This document shows positions 34,699 to 43,070 of a stretch of 64,000 nt of DNA, one piece after another. Position numbers and translations under genes: made by a program. The stretch's first letter is position 1; each line of letters begins with the position of its first letter. This stretch comes from Acidovorax sp. (GTDB taxonomy: Bacteria > Pseudomonadota > Gammaproteobacteria > Burkholderiales > Burkholderiaceae_C), in contig NZ_JADHVT010000004.1 of assembly GCF_016783915.1 (NCBI RefSeq), positions 1-64,000 on the forward strand. The letters are read 5' to 3'. The notes under the pieces were generated by a model that saw only the letters and a program-made list of their open reading frames with translations, was not told the DNA's origin and ran no database searches.

Positions 34699-36890
34699 GC
34701 GGCCCCTGGCTCCTCGCGGCCGAGGGCAGGCCGCGGCCCATAGCGCACCATCAACGCGTTCTGCGCACCACGACCGTCCACAGGGTGCGCAGCGCGGTCA
34801 TAAGTGCCGCCGGCGTTCAACGTCCAGGCGTCCCGGTCATCACACAGGTAGGCCACCAAACATTCGTCGATGATCTGCTGGCGCAACGTGGCGTCGGTGA
34901 CCGGCCACGCCAGCTCCACGCGGCGCATCATGTTGCGGTTCATCCAGTCGGCACTCGACAGATAGAGGTCTTCCTCGCCGCCCGCGCGGAAATAGAAAAC
35001 ACGCGTGTGCTCCAGGAACCGGCCAATCACCGAGCGCACCCGGATGTTGTCAGTCACTCCAGGCACCTGCGCGGCCAGCATGCAGGCCCCGCGCACAATC
35101 AGATCGATGCGCGCGCCACGCTGCCCGGCGAGGATCAACGCTCGCATCAGCCCCTCGTCGGTCAGGGCATTCATCTTGGCCACAATCCGTGCGTCTTCTC
35201 CACGGCTTGCCGCCTGCCCCACGCGCTCGATTTTTTCTATCATGCGGCGGTGCAGATGGAACGGTGCAAGCATGAGCTTGCGTAGCTTGGGCGGCCGGTT
35301 CTGGCTGGCGAGGTGATTGAAAACACCATCCATGTCGGCGGTGGTCTCTTCATCTGCGGTGAGGTAACTCAGGTCGGTATACAGCTTGGCCGTGCGCACG
35401 TTGTAGTTGCCGGTGGACAGGTGACCGTAGCGGCGCAACTGCCGCCCTTCGCGACGTGTGACAAGCAGCATTTTGGCGTGGGTCTTGAGGCCCACCACGC
35501 CGTAGACCACCTGCGCACCAATCGACTCCAGCGCCTCAGCCCAATTGATGTTGGCCTCTTCGTCAAAGCGTGCTTTCAGCTCCACCACCGCCATCACCTC
35601 CTTGCCCCGGCGTACCGCCTCGCTGAGCAGGTCCATGAGTTCGGAGTCGGAGCCTGTGCGGTAGATGGTCTGTTTGATGACCAGCACCTGCGGGTCGTTC
35701 ACGGCCTCCCGCAAGAACGCGAGCAAACCATCAAAGCTCTCGAAAGGCTGGTGGATCAACACGTCGCGCTGGCGCAGCTGATCCATGATGGACACCCCCG
35801 GCTGAAGCTGCCTCGGCCATGCGGAGCTCCAAGGCGGAAACAGCAACGAGGGATCGTTCACCAAGTCCACCAGCTGATTCAGGCGCACGAGGTTCACAGG
35901 ACCATGTACACGGTACAAGGCCGCGCTGGGCAGATCAAATTGCTCCAGCAAAAAGTCGTACAGGAAGCGGGAGCAACCTGCAGAGACTTCCAGCCGAACA
36001 GCCTGTCCGTAGTGGCGGTGCTGCAGGCCCTGCCGCAAGGCAGTGCGCAGGTTGCGCACATCCTCTTCGTCCAGTGCCAGATCGGAATGGCGCGTGACAC
36101 GAAACTGCGAAAACTCCGTCACCTCCCGACCAGGAAAGAGGTCTTCCAGGTGGGCCCGCACGATGCTCGACAAGCTGACGAACAATGCCCCATCGGGCGC
36201 TACCTTCTTCGGCATGCGGATCAAACGGGGCAAGGCGCGCGGCACCTTCACGATCGCGATTTCGTTCTCGCGCCCAAAGGCATCGTGTCCCTTGAGGCGC
36301 ACAATAAAGTTCAGCGACTTGTTGGCCACCTGGGGAAACGGATGGGCAGGGTCTAGCCCCACCGGAATCAACAAGGGGCGGACCTCGCGCACAAAATACT
36401 CGTGTACCCAGCGCCTCTGCTCTGCGGACCGGTCGCCGTGCGCAACGATACGGATGCCATGTTGTGCAAATGCGGGGACCAGCGCTTCGTTGTATAGGGT
36501 GTATTGCCGCTCCACCAGGTCGTGCACCTGGGAAGATAGGGCCTCAAAAGATGCTGCGGTGTAGAGGCCCTTGGTCTCACCCTTCTTAGCCGCCGTGATG
36601 TGCGCTGCCGCACGCACTTCAAAAAACTCATCAAGGTTGGACGACACGATGCACAGATAGCGCAGCCGCTCCAGCAGCGGAACATCCGTGCGGACCGCCC
36701 AATCGAACACGCGTTCGTTGAATGCCAGGATGCTGTGGTCCCGGTCCAGAAACATGTGGGGCGTAACGCCAGCAGCAACCCCTACCGACGAAAGATCATT
36801 GTCATGTGACAAGGTGTGCGAGGAATACCCCACAGCATCGGTGTGCTCGGGCTGCAGAGGGACAGAATCAACAGGAGGCAGGGGCGGCAT
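34695..36890 (-). CDS. ppk: Polyphosphate kinase 1
   Basis: Reversibly makes polyphosphate from ATP at the membrane. The 731 residues include a roughly 40-residue variable leader, then FLDRDHSILAFNERVFDWA of the N domain, the head domain, and two phospholipase-D-like catalytic domains. The autophosphorylated His is in YGHLSTGNYN; the second catalytic His is in LKTHAKMLLV. The end of the protein is an extra tail rich in Arg, Pro and Gly. A PhoB box plus a -10-like hexamer sit just upstream, inside the 3' end of the agt gene. sixA follows with a 4-bp overlap. Confidence 0.97.
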   Translation of the reverse strand: MPPLPPVDSVPLQPEHTDAVGYSSHTLSHDNDLSSVGVAAGVTPHMFLDRDHSILAFNERVFDWAVRTDVPLLERLRYLCIVSSNLDEFFEVRAAAHITAAKKGETKGLYTAASFEALSSQVHDLVERQYTLYNEALVPAFAQHGIRIVAHGDRSAEQRRWVHEYFVREVRPLLIPVGLDPAHPFPQVANKSLNFIVRLKGHDAFGRENEIAIVKVPRALPRLIRMPKKVAPDGALFVSLSSIVRAHLEDLFPGREVTEFSQFRVTRHSDLALDEEDVRNLRTALRQGLQHRHYGQAVRLEVSAGCSRFLYDFLLEQFDLPSAALYRVHGPVNLVRLNQLVDLVNDPSLLFPPWSSAWPRQLQPGVSIMDQLRQRDVLIHQPFESFDGLLAFLREAVNDPQVLVIKQTIYRTGSDSELMDLLSEAVRRGKEVMAVVELKARFDEEANINWAEALESIGAQVVYGVVGLKTHAKMLLVTRREGRQLRRYGHLSTGNYNVRTAKLYTDLSYLTADEETTADMDGVFNHLASQNRPPKLRKLMLAPFHLHRRMIEKIERVGQAASRGEDARIVAKMNALTDEGLMRALILAGQRGARIDLIVRGACMLAAQVPGVTDNIRVRSVIGRFLEHTRVFYFRAGGEEDLYLSSADWMNRNMMRRVELAWPVTDATLRQQIIDECLVAYLCDDRDAWTLNAGGTYDRAAHPVDGRGAQNALMVRYGPRPALGREEPGAA

Positions 36891-36913
36891 GGATACGCGG
36901 GTGCAGCAATTGC

Positions 36914-36970
36914 AGGATCGCTGCAGTATTTAACGCCCAGATGACAACTGCGTGACAGACTTTGTGACAG
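36914..36970 (-). promoter_or_regulatory. Pho box and -10 region of ppk, inside the agt 3' end
   Basis: On the minus strand CTGTCAC, CTGTCAC and TTGTCAT occur with start-to-start distances of 12 and 11 bp (36964-36970, 36952-36958, 36941-36947). The last two form a perfect 7-4-7 PhoB box. About ten bases later AATACT is a usable -10. The box overlaps the last codons of the upstream gene, which therefore reads VSVTKSVTQLSS. Confidence 0.8.
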
Positions 36971-38021
36971 ACACAAAAACTCCCTGTTCGCTGGAGCGGG
37001 CTGGTACCAGATACTGCTGAAACAATCTTGCTGCATGGGCCCAGGTGAACTCCAGCGCCCTGCTGCGGGCCTCGGTGCGCGGAATGGCTAAAGCCTGCTG
37101 CGCGGCGACCAGCAGGCTGTCATGCAATACACCACCCACAGGTGCCTTCCCGTCTCCAGCCCCCAGCACCTCACGGGGGCCGTCTTCAGGAAAGGCAGCG
37201 ACCGGTGTGCCACAAGCCATCGCCTCCAGCATTACCAGCCCGAAGGTCTCTGAGCGGCTGGGAAACACAAAGACATCGGCCGAGGCGTAGACCTGTGCCA
37301 GCGCCTCCCGGTCCAGGATGCCGAGCCAGCGCACCTGAGGGTACTTGGCTTTCAGCCGCGCTTCCAGCGGACCTACACCGCACACCACTTTGGTTCCCGG
37401 CATGTCTATCTGCAAAAAGGCATCAATGTTCTTTTCATATGAAAGGCGGCCTACGTACAGCGCTACAGGATGAGCCAACACGCCAGTGAGCGGACTCTGG
37501 CATACCTCGCCGTGAAAGCGAAACGCCTGGGTGTCCACACCGTGCGTCCACAAACGAAGTTGACGAAAGCCTCGCTGCTCCAGCATCTGCAAGACGCCCT
37601 GTGTAGGCACCATTACCCCTGACGAGGGGCGGTGAAAATGCCTGAAAAGTGCATAGCCCCAACCCAGCGGTATGCGCAGGGCAGCCTGAAGAATCTCGGG
37701 GAACCGCGTATGAAAGGCTGTGGTGAAGGCCAAACCACGCTTGAGACAGTAACGACGCCCGGCCCACCCCAAAGGCCCTTCGGTGGCCAAATGAACGGCA
37801 TCGGGCTGCAGGGCGTCCAACTTGTGAGCGAGTAATTTGTAGGGTCGCACTGCCAGATCAATGCCCGCATAACCAGGGCACGGACGGGTAGCAAACTGGC
37901 CTGGATGCAGCACATGCACGTCATGCCCGACATCCTCCAGCTCCCGCACCAGCTCCACCAACGTGGTCACCACGCCATTGACCTGTGGTAGCCATGCATC
38001 GGTCAGCAAAGCGATCTTCAT
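36930..38021 (-). CDS. agt: GT4-family glycosyltransferase, Agt-like (glycolipid synthesis)
   Basis: Probable cytoplasmic-face transferase that adds a sugar to diacylglycerol, making glycolipid in place of phospholipid. The start MKIALLTDAWLPQVNGVVTTL at 38021 is the family-typical GT-B amino end; the tracked ORF is 43 codons too long. Further features are VHLATEGPLGWAGRRYCLKR, TAFHTRFPE, the donor-binding LYVGRLSYEKNID, and the E-x7-E motif in SRSETFGLVMLEAMACGTPV. Its ATG overlaps the plcP stop by 4 bp. The pairing with a PlcP-like hydrolase is what points to Agt rather than another GT4. The exact sugar and acceptor are inferred. The ppk promoter lies in its 3' end. Confidence 0.75.
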   Translation of the reverse strand: MKIALLTDAWLPQVNGVVTTLVELVRELEDVGHDVHVLHPGQFATRPCPGYAGIDLAVRPYKLLAHKLDALQPDAVHLATEGPLGWAGRRYCLKRGLAFTTAFHTRFPEILQAALRIPLGWGYALFRHFHRPSSGVMVPTQGVLQMLEQRGFRQLRLWTHGVDTQAFRFHGEVCQSPLTGVLAHPVALYVGRLSYEKNIDAFLQIDMPGTKVVCGVGPLEARLKAKYPQVRWLGILDREALAQVYASADVFVFPSRSETFGLVMLEAMACGTPVAAFPEDGPREVLGAGDGKAPVGGVLHDSLLVAAQQALAIPRTEARSRALEFTWAHAARLFQQYLVPARSSEQGVFVSVTKSVTQLSSGR

Positions 38022-38887
38022 GCGGACACCTGTGTGGTCTGGCTCGACAGATTGGCCGCAGGCATAGCTGGCCATTGCAACAGCTCCAGTCGACCATCGA
38101 GATGCTCGACGAGTGCCGTGTGGCTCTCCACCCAGTCGCCATCGTTGCAATACAAGGTGCCGCCAATCTCGCGCATCTCGGCGCGGTGAATATGTCCGCA
38201 GACCACTCCATCATGCCCACGGCGACGGGCCTCTGCGGCCACCGCCACCTCAAAGTCGGTGACGTAGTTAAGCGCCTTTTTCACCTTGCCTTTCAGGTAT
38301 GCGGACAGCGACCAATACGGCAGTCCCATGCGTGCCCTGAGCGTGTTGAGATGGCGATTCAGCCTGAGCGTGAACTCATACAGGTTGTCACCGACATAGG
38401 CGAGCCATTTGGCGCACTGGATCACGCCATCAAAGTGGTCACCGTGCGTGACCCACAGGCTGCGCCCATCAGCAGTGGTATGCACTGCATCAGACACCAC
38501 CTCGATACCACCAAAAGAATGCCCCACAAATGCCCTGGCAAACTCGTCGTGGTTACCAGGAACAAACACTACGCGGCACCCCTTGCGCGCACGCCGCAAC
38601 AGCTTTTGCACAACATCGTTGTGGGCTTGCGGCCAGAACCACCGGCGACGCAACTGCCACCCATCCACGATGTCACCCACCAGGTACAGATGGTCGCTGG
38701 GATGGTGCTTCAGAAAATCCAGCAGCGCTACAGCCTGACAACCCGGTGTGCCGAGATGCAGATCCGAAATGAACACCGCGCGATATCGCTGTTGGCCGGC
38801 GAGCGATGCATGCGCGTCGGGCTCTGCATCCTGCGGCACCAGGGACTCGTTCAACCAGGGGCCCAGGGCGTCGAACGCGGCACGCAC
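38018..38887 (-). CDS. plcP: Metallophosphoesterase, PlcP-like phospholipase C
   Basis: Calcineurin-like metallophosphoesterase. It resembles UDP-2,3-diacylglucosamine hydrolases and is likely to be annotated so, but the length (289 residues) and the GDIVDGWQLRRRWFWPQAHN and LLRRARKG segments fit the PlcP family, which cleaves phospholipid headgroups to diacylglycerol during phosphate starvation. Metal motifs are FISDLHLG, VGDIVD, VPGNHDE, THGDHFD and CGHIHRA. It starts with GTG, 3 bp after the olsB stop, and its stop overlaps the agt start. The diacylglycerol product would feed the Agt-like enzyme. Confidence 0.8.
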   Translation of the reverse strand: MRAAFDALGPWLNESLVPQDAEPDAHASLAGQQRYRAVFISDLHLGTPGCQAVALLDFLKHHPSDHLYLVGDIVDGWQLRRRWFWPQAHNDVVQKLLRRARKGCRVVFVPGNHDEFARAFVGHSFGGIEVVSDAVHTTADGRSLWVTHGDHFDGVIQCAKWLAYVGDNLYEFTLRLNRHLNTLRARMGLPYWSLSAYLKGKVKKALNYVTDFEVAVAAEARRRGHDGVVCGHIHRAEMREIGGTLYCNDGDWVESHTALVEHLDGRLELLQWPAMPAANLSSQTTQVSA

Positions 38888-38890
38888 CGG

Positions 38891-39730
38891 TCAAGCTCCC
38901 AGAAAATGCTTGCGATAGCGGGGATGCAGGTCCGCCAGCCGCATCAGCATGGGCAGGTCGGCTGTATTGAAGTCCGGATCCCAAGCAGGCGCCCCCAGCA
39001 CGCGGGCTCCCAGTCGCAGGTAGCCCTTGATCAGGGCGGGGGGGTCCACTGCAATGGAGCCATCCAGATGCTCCACAGGCAGCGGCAGGCGTGGCAGCAC
39101 GTGGTATTCGATCGGTGCCAGGTGGGTCTTGCGCACTTGCTGCCAGATGCTGGCAGCAGCGTCGCCGCTGACCACCCCATTGTGGAGCATCGGAATGCTC
39201 GCGCAGCCAATCATCGTGTCGAGTTCGTTGCGTACCATGAAGTCCGCCAACGCACTCCACAGAGCCATGATCACGCCGCCGTGGCGGTGATCGGGGTGCA
39301 CGCAGCTACGGCCCAACTCCACCATGCGCGTGCGCAGCGTGCGCAAGCGCGTCAGGTCGAACTCGGTATCGCTGTACGTTCCGCCCACCCGTTTGGCCTG
39401 CGCGGGCGTCAGCACCCGGTAAGTCCCAATGACTTGCTGACTGTGGGCATCGCGCACCAGAAGGTGCTCGCAATAGTCGTCAAACAGGTCCACATCATGC
39501 CCAGGAATGGGGGTCGTCAATCGAGCGCCCATCTCTGCCGCAAACACCTCAAACCGCAGGCGTTGCGCCTCACGGACTTCGTCTACATGCCTCGCCCAAG
39601 TCACCTCGATAGCGCCACGCGCCGGGGCAACATGCGCCGCGCCCGGCACAACGCCAGGACGCTGAACAATACCGGTGCCAGCCGCCTCAGGCGATGTGGA
39701 CAACTGCATCAAAGTGGGCAGGTCGTTCAT
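38891..39730 (-). CDS. olsB: L-ornithine N-acyltransferase, OlsB-like
   Basis: GNAT-related acyltransferase expected to transfer a 3-hydroxyacyl chain from acyl-ACP to ornithine, the first step of ornithine-lipid synthesis. The start MNDLPTLMQLSTSPE at 39730 follows GAAGGAGA; the tracked ORF runs into the promoter. Family features are AQRLRFEVFAAEMGA, HDVDLFDDYCEHLLVRD, VGTYRVL, MVELGRSCVHPDHR and GCASIPM. The 279-residue length fits. No OlsA gene is adjacent, so the second acylation would need an enzyme encoded elsewhere. It is the first gene of an operon with plcP and agt and has four phased PhoB half-sites upstream. A plain acetyltransferase is the alternative reading. Confidence 0.85.
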   Translation of the reverse strand: MNDLPTLMQLSTSPEAAGTGIVQRPGVVPGAAHVAPARGAIEVTWARHVDEVREAQRLRFEVFAAEMGARLTTPIPGHDVDLFDDYCEHLLVRDAHSQQVIGTYRVLTPAQAKRVGGTYSDTEFDLTRLRTLRTRMVELGRSCVHPDHRHGGVIMALWSALADFMVRNELDTMIGCASIPMLHNGVVSGDAAASIWQQVRKTHLAPIEYHVLPRLPLPVEHLDGSIAVDPPALIKGYLRLGARVLGAPAWDPDFNTADLPMLMRLADLHPRYRKHFLGA

Positions 39731-39822
39731 GGACAACGTCTCCTTCGGTAAGAACGGGCACAGCTGGAATTTCCTAGAGGAGCGGCAATCCGCTTTCCTG
39801 GCCGGGAGTGTGAAAGCCGCGC

Positions 39823-39862
39823 ATGACACCCCCATGTCTCCGTTATGTCAAAGCCATGACAC
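39823..39862 (-). promoter_or_regulatory. Array of four PhoB half-sites upstream of olsB
   Basis: Read on the minus strand: GTGTCAT, TTGACAT, GAGACAT and GTGTCAT, each followed by four bases, so the starts are exactly 11 bp apart. This equals two tandem PhoB boxes on one helical face. The last half-site lies about 93 bp before the olsB ATG; a weak -10-like CACACT follows ten bases after it. Confidence 0.8.
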
Positions 39863-39925
39863 ACCGCCGTGACCATTGACACAGGCCCCGCCAACGACCT
39901 GCATAATTGATTGAGGAACTCCACC

Positions 39926-42877
39926 GTGTCTTCACCCGCCCTGCCCCCCACCCGCAGCCCCATCGCAGTCTTTGTGGCAGTGTTTGTGCTGGCAGCAGCC
40001 TGTGCTGGGGCAGTGGTCTGGACGCTGGAACGCCAGGAACGTGCGCAGCAGCGCATCCAGGCGGCCGATGTGGCGGGCGATCATGTGCAGGCGCTGCAAC
40101 GTGCCATCGAGTTGGCCCTATCGGCCAACAACACCCTGGTGGCACTGGTGCGCCAAGGCCACGGCAACGTACCTCAGTTCGAGGAAATTGGCATGCAGAT
40201 GCTGCCGTTCTATCCGGGTATCGCGGCCATGGGTCTGTCCCCGGGAGGGGTGGTGCAGCAGGTCGTACCGCGCAAGGGCAACGAGAATTCGATTGGTTTT
40301 GACCAGCTCAACGATCCCCGCCAAGGGGCGGAGTCCGCGCGCGCACGCGAATCCGGCCTGCTGACACTGGCGGGCCCTATGGAGTTGGTGCAGGGCGGCC
40401 TGGGGGTCGTGGGGCGCCAACCGGTGTACCTGGAAGACGACCTGGGGCGCCGGAACTTCTGGGGGTTCACTTACGTCACCATCCGCCTGCCCGAGGTGCT
40501 GGCCACAGCCCGGCTACCCCAGCTCACGGAACGGGGTTTCCACTATCGACTGTGGCGTGTTCGCCCCGACAACAAACAGGAGCAGACGATTGCGACGTCT
40601 GACCCTCCGCCCACGAGCGACGCCGTAGGACGATCGCTGACCCTGCCCAATGGCCAGTGGACGCTCAGTCTGGCCCCTGCCAAGGGGTGGGGTGCGCCGG
40701 ACGTGCTGGCCCTGCGCTGTGCAGTGGGTTTGCTGTTTGCGTTGTTGATGGGCTACCTCGCGCGCTTGCTGGTCGAATTGAAGGCGCACGAGCGCGGCCT
40801 TGCTACACAGGTGGCCCAGCGCACCTCCGAAATCCAGGCCACGCAGCAGCAGCTGAGCGCGACCATCGACGCCATTCCCGATCCGTTGTTTGAATTCGAT
40901 CAGGATGGCCGTTATTGCAGCGTACATAGTCCCCGCGCCGAGTTGCTCATGGGCCCTGCTGACCAGTTGATCGGCCGCCATGTCACAGACGTGCTGCCCG
41001 CACTGGCCGCACTGACTGTGATGGATGTGCTCCATGAAGCACATTCCCAGGGCTGGTCCACCGGACGGCAAATCATGCTGGATCTGCCCGGCCTGGGGCC
41101 CACCTGGTTCGAACTTTCTGCGGCCCGCAAGACAGGCTCAGCGGGGGGGAAACCCCGCTTCATTCTGCTGTCCCGTGACATCTCTGAACGCAAGCGCTCA
41201 CAAGAACAACTGCAGCTGACAGCCCAGGTATTTGACCAGAGCGGCGAGGCCATCGTGATCGCCGATGCAGCCCACACCATCGTGCGCATCAATCGGGCAT
41301 TCAGCCGTATCACAGGCTACACAGAGGCGGAGGCCGTAGGGCGGTCGATGCGCCTGCTCACGGTGGCCGAGTCCACCCGCGACTTCAACGCTGACTCGGT
41401 GTACGCCCACCTGACTCAGCAGGGGCACTGGGAGGGTGAGGCCTGGGGCCGCCGCAAGGATGGATCGACCTACCCACAGTGGCTGTCCGTGAGCAGTGTG
41501 CGTGACGGCAACGGCAGTACCACCCACTCCATTACTTTGTTCCGCGACATCACGCTTCAGCGCGAGGCGCAAGACCGCATCCAGCGGCTCGCGCATTTCG
41601 ACCCCCTCACGGACCTGCCCAACCGCGCGCTCCTGTCCGAGCGTGCCCAGCGCCACATTGAACAAGAGCAAGCGCGGGGCGGAACACTGGCCCTGCTGTT
41701 CCTGGACCTGGACCATTTCAAGAACGTGAACGACTCCCTGGGGCACCGTATTGGCGACATCCTGCTGGTGGCCGTCGCGCGACGGCTGGAGTCGCTGCTG
41801 GGCCCGCAGGACACCGTATCGCGCCTGGGGGGTGATGAATTTTTGTTGCTACTGCCTGCTGCCTCGGCCGTGCAAGCGGCCGACGTAGCCAACCGGTTGC
41901 TGATCGCCGTGGCACAGCCGTTTCAGGTCGAGCCTTACGAACTCACAACCACACTGTCCGTGGGCATAGCCATGTATCCCGCGGACGGAGATTCGTTCGA
42001 CACCCTGTACCAGCGAGCCGATGCCGCCATGTACCGCGCCAAGCAAAGCGGGCGCAACCGCTTTGGCTTTTTCACTGCAGACCTGGAAGCTCGTACAGCC
42101 CGGGCCTTGCAGATCGAAAACGCACTGCGCCGGGCGCTGGAACGCAATCAGTTCGAGCTGCACTACCAACCCCAGGTATCACTTACCACGCGCCAGGTGG
42201 TCGGAGCCGAGGCGCTGCTGCGCTGGAGCCACCCCGAGCTGGGCATGGTGTCCCCGGCAGAATTCATCCCCGTGGCAGAGAGCAGCGGCATGATCGTCGC
42301 AATTGGCGAGTGGGTGCTGAACACTGCCGTGCATGACACCAAGCGCTGGCTGGACCTGCAATTGCCACTGCGGGCTGTGTCTGTCAACCTGTCGGCGGTG
42401 CAGTTCCGTCACCCACAGTTGCCTGAAATGGTGACGCGCTGCCTGCAACAGGCTGGACTGCCCGCCCGCCGGCTGGAGCTGGAACTGACCGAGGGCGCTG
42501 CAGTGGACGACCCCGCTGCGGCACTGGCCATGATGGACCAATTGCATGACCGGGGCGTGCGGCTGTCGATGGATGACTTTGGCACAGGATATTCGTCGTT
42601 GAGCTACCTCAAGCGCTTCCAGATCTACAAGCTCAAGATCGACCAGTCGTTTGTGCGCGACCTTGACGATGATGCCAACGACCGGGCCATCGTCAGCGCA
42701 ATCATCCGCATGGCACAGGCACTGGGCATGCAAACCACTGCCGAAGGGGTGGAGACCGATGGCCAGCTGGAGTTTCTGCGCGCGCAGGGCTGCGACGAAG
42801 GGCAGGGTTACCTGTTCAGCCGCCCTCTGGCGGCCGATGCATTTGAAGCCTACCTGCGGGAACACCTGGCCCGCTGA
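39926..42877 (+). CDS. Membrane GGDEF-EAL protein with CHASE and PAS sensors
   Basis: Makes and/or degrades cyclic di-GMP. I prefer the GTG at 39926 (GAGGA 8 nt upstream) over the tracked TTG five codons earlier, giving 983 residues. Order: helix at about 13-32; periplasmic CHASE-like sensor (FYPGIAAMGLSPGG, GFDQLNDPRQGAESARARESG); helix near 275-292; two PAS domains (AIPDPLFEFDQDGRYCS, GEAIVIADAAHTIVRIN); GGDEF domain with intact SRLGGDEFLLLL; EAL domain with GAEALLRW, ELELTEGAA, DDFGTGYSSL and KIDQSFVRDL. Both active sites look intact, so it may be bifunctional. The next gene encodes a close catalytic paralogue with other sensors. Confidence 0.93.
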   Translation: MSSPALPPTRSPIAVFVAVFVLAAACAGAVVWTLERQERAQQRIQAADVAGDHVQALQRAIELALSANNTLVALVRQGHGNVPQFEEIGMQMLPFYPGIAAMGLSPGGVVQQVVPRKGNENSIGFDQLNDPRQGAESARARESGLLTLAGPMELVQGGLGVVGRQPVYLEDDLGRRNFWGFTYVTIRLPEVLATARLPQLTERGFHYRLWRVRPDNKQEQTIATSDPPPTSDAVGRSLTLPNGQWTLSLAPAKGWGAPDVLALRCAVGLLFALLMGYLARLLVELKAHERGLATQVAQRTSEIQATQQQLSATIDAIPDPLFEFDQDGRYCSVHSPRAELLMGPADQLIGRHVTDVLPALAALTVMDVLHEAHSQGWSTGRQIMLDLPGLGPTWFELSAARKTGSAGGKPRFILLSRDISERKRSQEQLQLTAQVFDQSGEAIVIADAAHTIVRINRAFSRITGYTEAEAVGRSMRLLTVAESTRDFNADSVYAHLTQQGHWEGEAWGRRKDGSTYPQWLSVSSVRDGNGSTTHSITLFRDITLQREAQDRIQRLAHFDPLTDLPNRALLSERAQRHIEQEQARGGTLALLFLDLDHFKNVNDSLGHRIGDILLVAVARRLESLLGPQDTVSRLGGDEFLLLLPAASAVQAADVANRLLIAVAQPFQVEPYELTTTLSVGIAMYPADGDSFDTLYQRADAAMYRAKQSGRNRFGFFTADLEARTARALQIENALRRALERNQFELHYQPQVSLTTRQVVGAEALLRWSHPELGMVSPAEFIPVAESSGMIVAIGEWVLNTAVHDTKRWLDLQLPLRAVSVNLSAVQFRHPQLPEMVTRCLQQAGLPARRLELELTEGAAVDDPAAALAMMDQLHDRGVRLSMDDFGTGYSSLSYLKRFQIYKLKIDQSFVRDLDDDANDRAIVSAIIRMAQALGMQTTAEGVETDGQLEFLRAQGCDEGQGYLFSRPLAADAFEAYLREHLAR

Positions 42878-43024
42878 CAACTCGGGTTGAACGCATCAGG
42901 CGCCTTGTCGCTCAGGCGCGTTGAAGGTTGAAGAGCTGGACTGGCGGCTGTCGTACGGCAGAACATGTGGCACCGCACCTGAGGCATACCCTCAAACGGC
43001 TTGTAAGCTGCCGCTGCTACACTT

Positions 43025-43040
43025 TGGCACAATTTTTGAG
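43025..43040 (+). promoter_or_regulatory. Weak sigma-54-like site before the second GGDEF-EAL gene
   Basis: TGGCAC, five bases, TTGAG resembles the -24/-12 consensus TGGCAC-N5-TTGCA, but the normally invariant C of the -12 GC is an A. It lies 31 bp before the ATG. Listed as a candidate only. Confidence 0.25.
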
Positions 43041-43070
43041 GCCATCTGGCCCTGCCGCCGTTCTGGTCTT

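Noticed and set aside
37985-39751. 588-codon plus-strand ORF opposite plcP and olsB
   Set aside because: Spans two real genes and their junction on the other strand; no recognisable domain.
39876-39907. TTGACA with CATAAT before the CHASE-GGDEF-EAL gene as a sigma-70 promoter
   Set aside because: The spacer is 20 bases, too long for a convincing promoter; kept out of the feature list.
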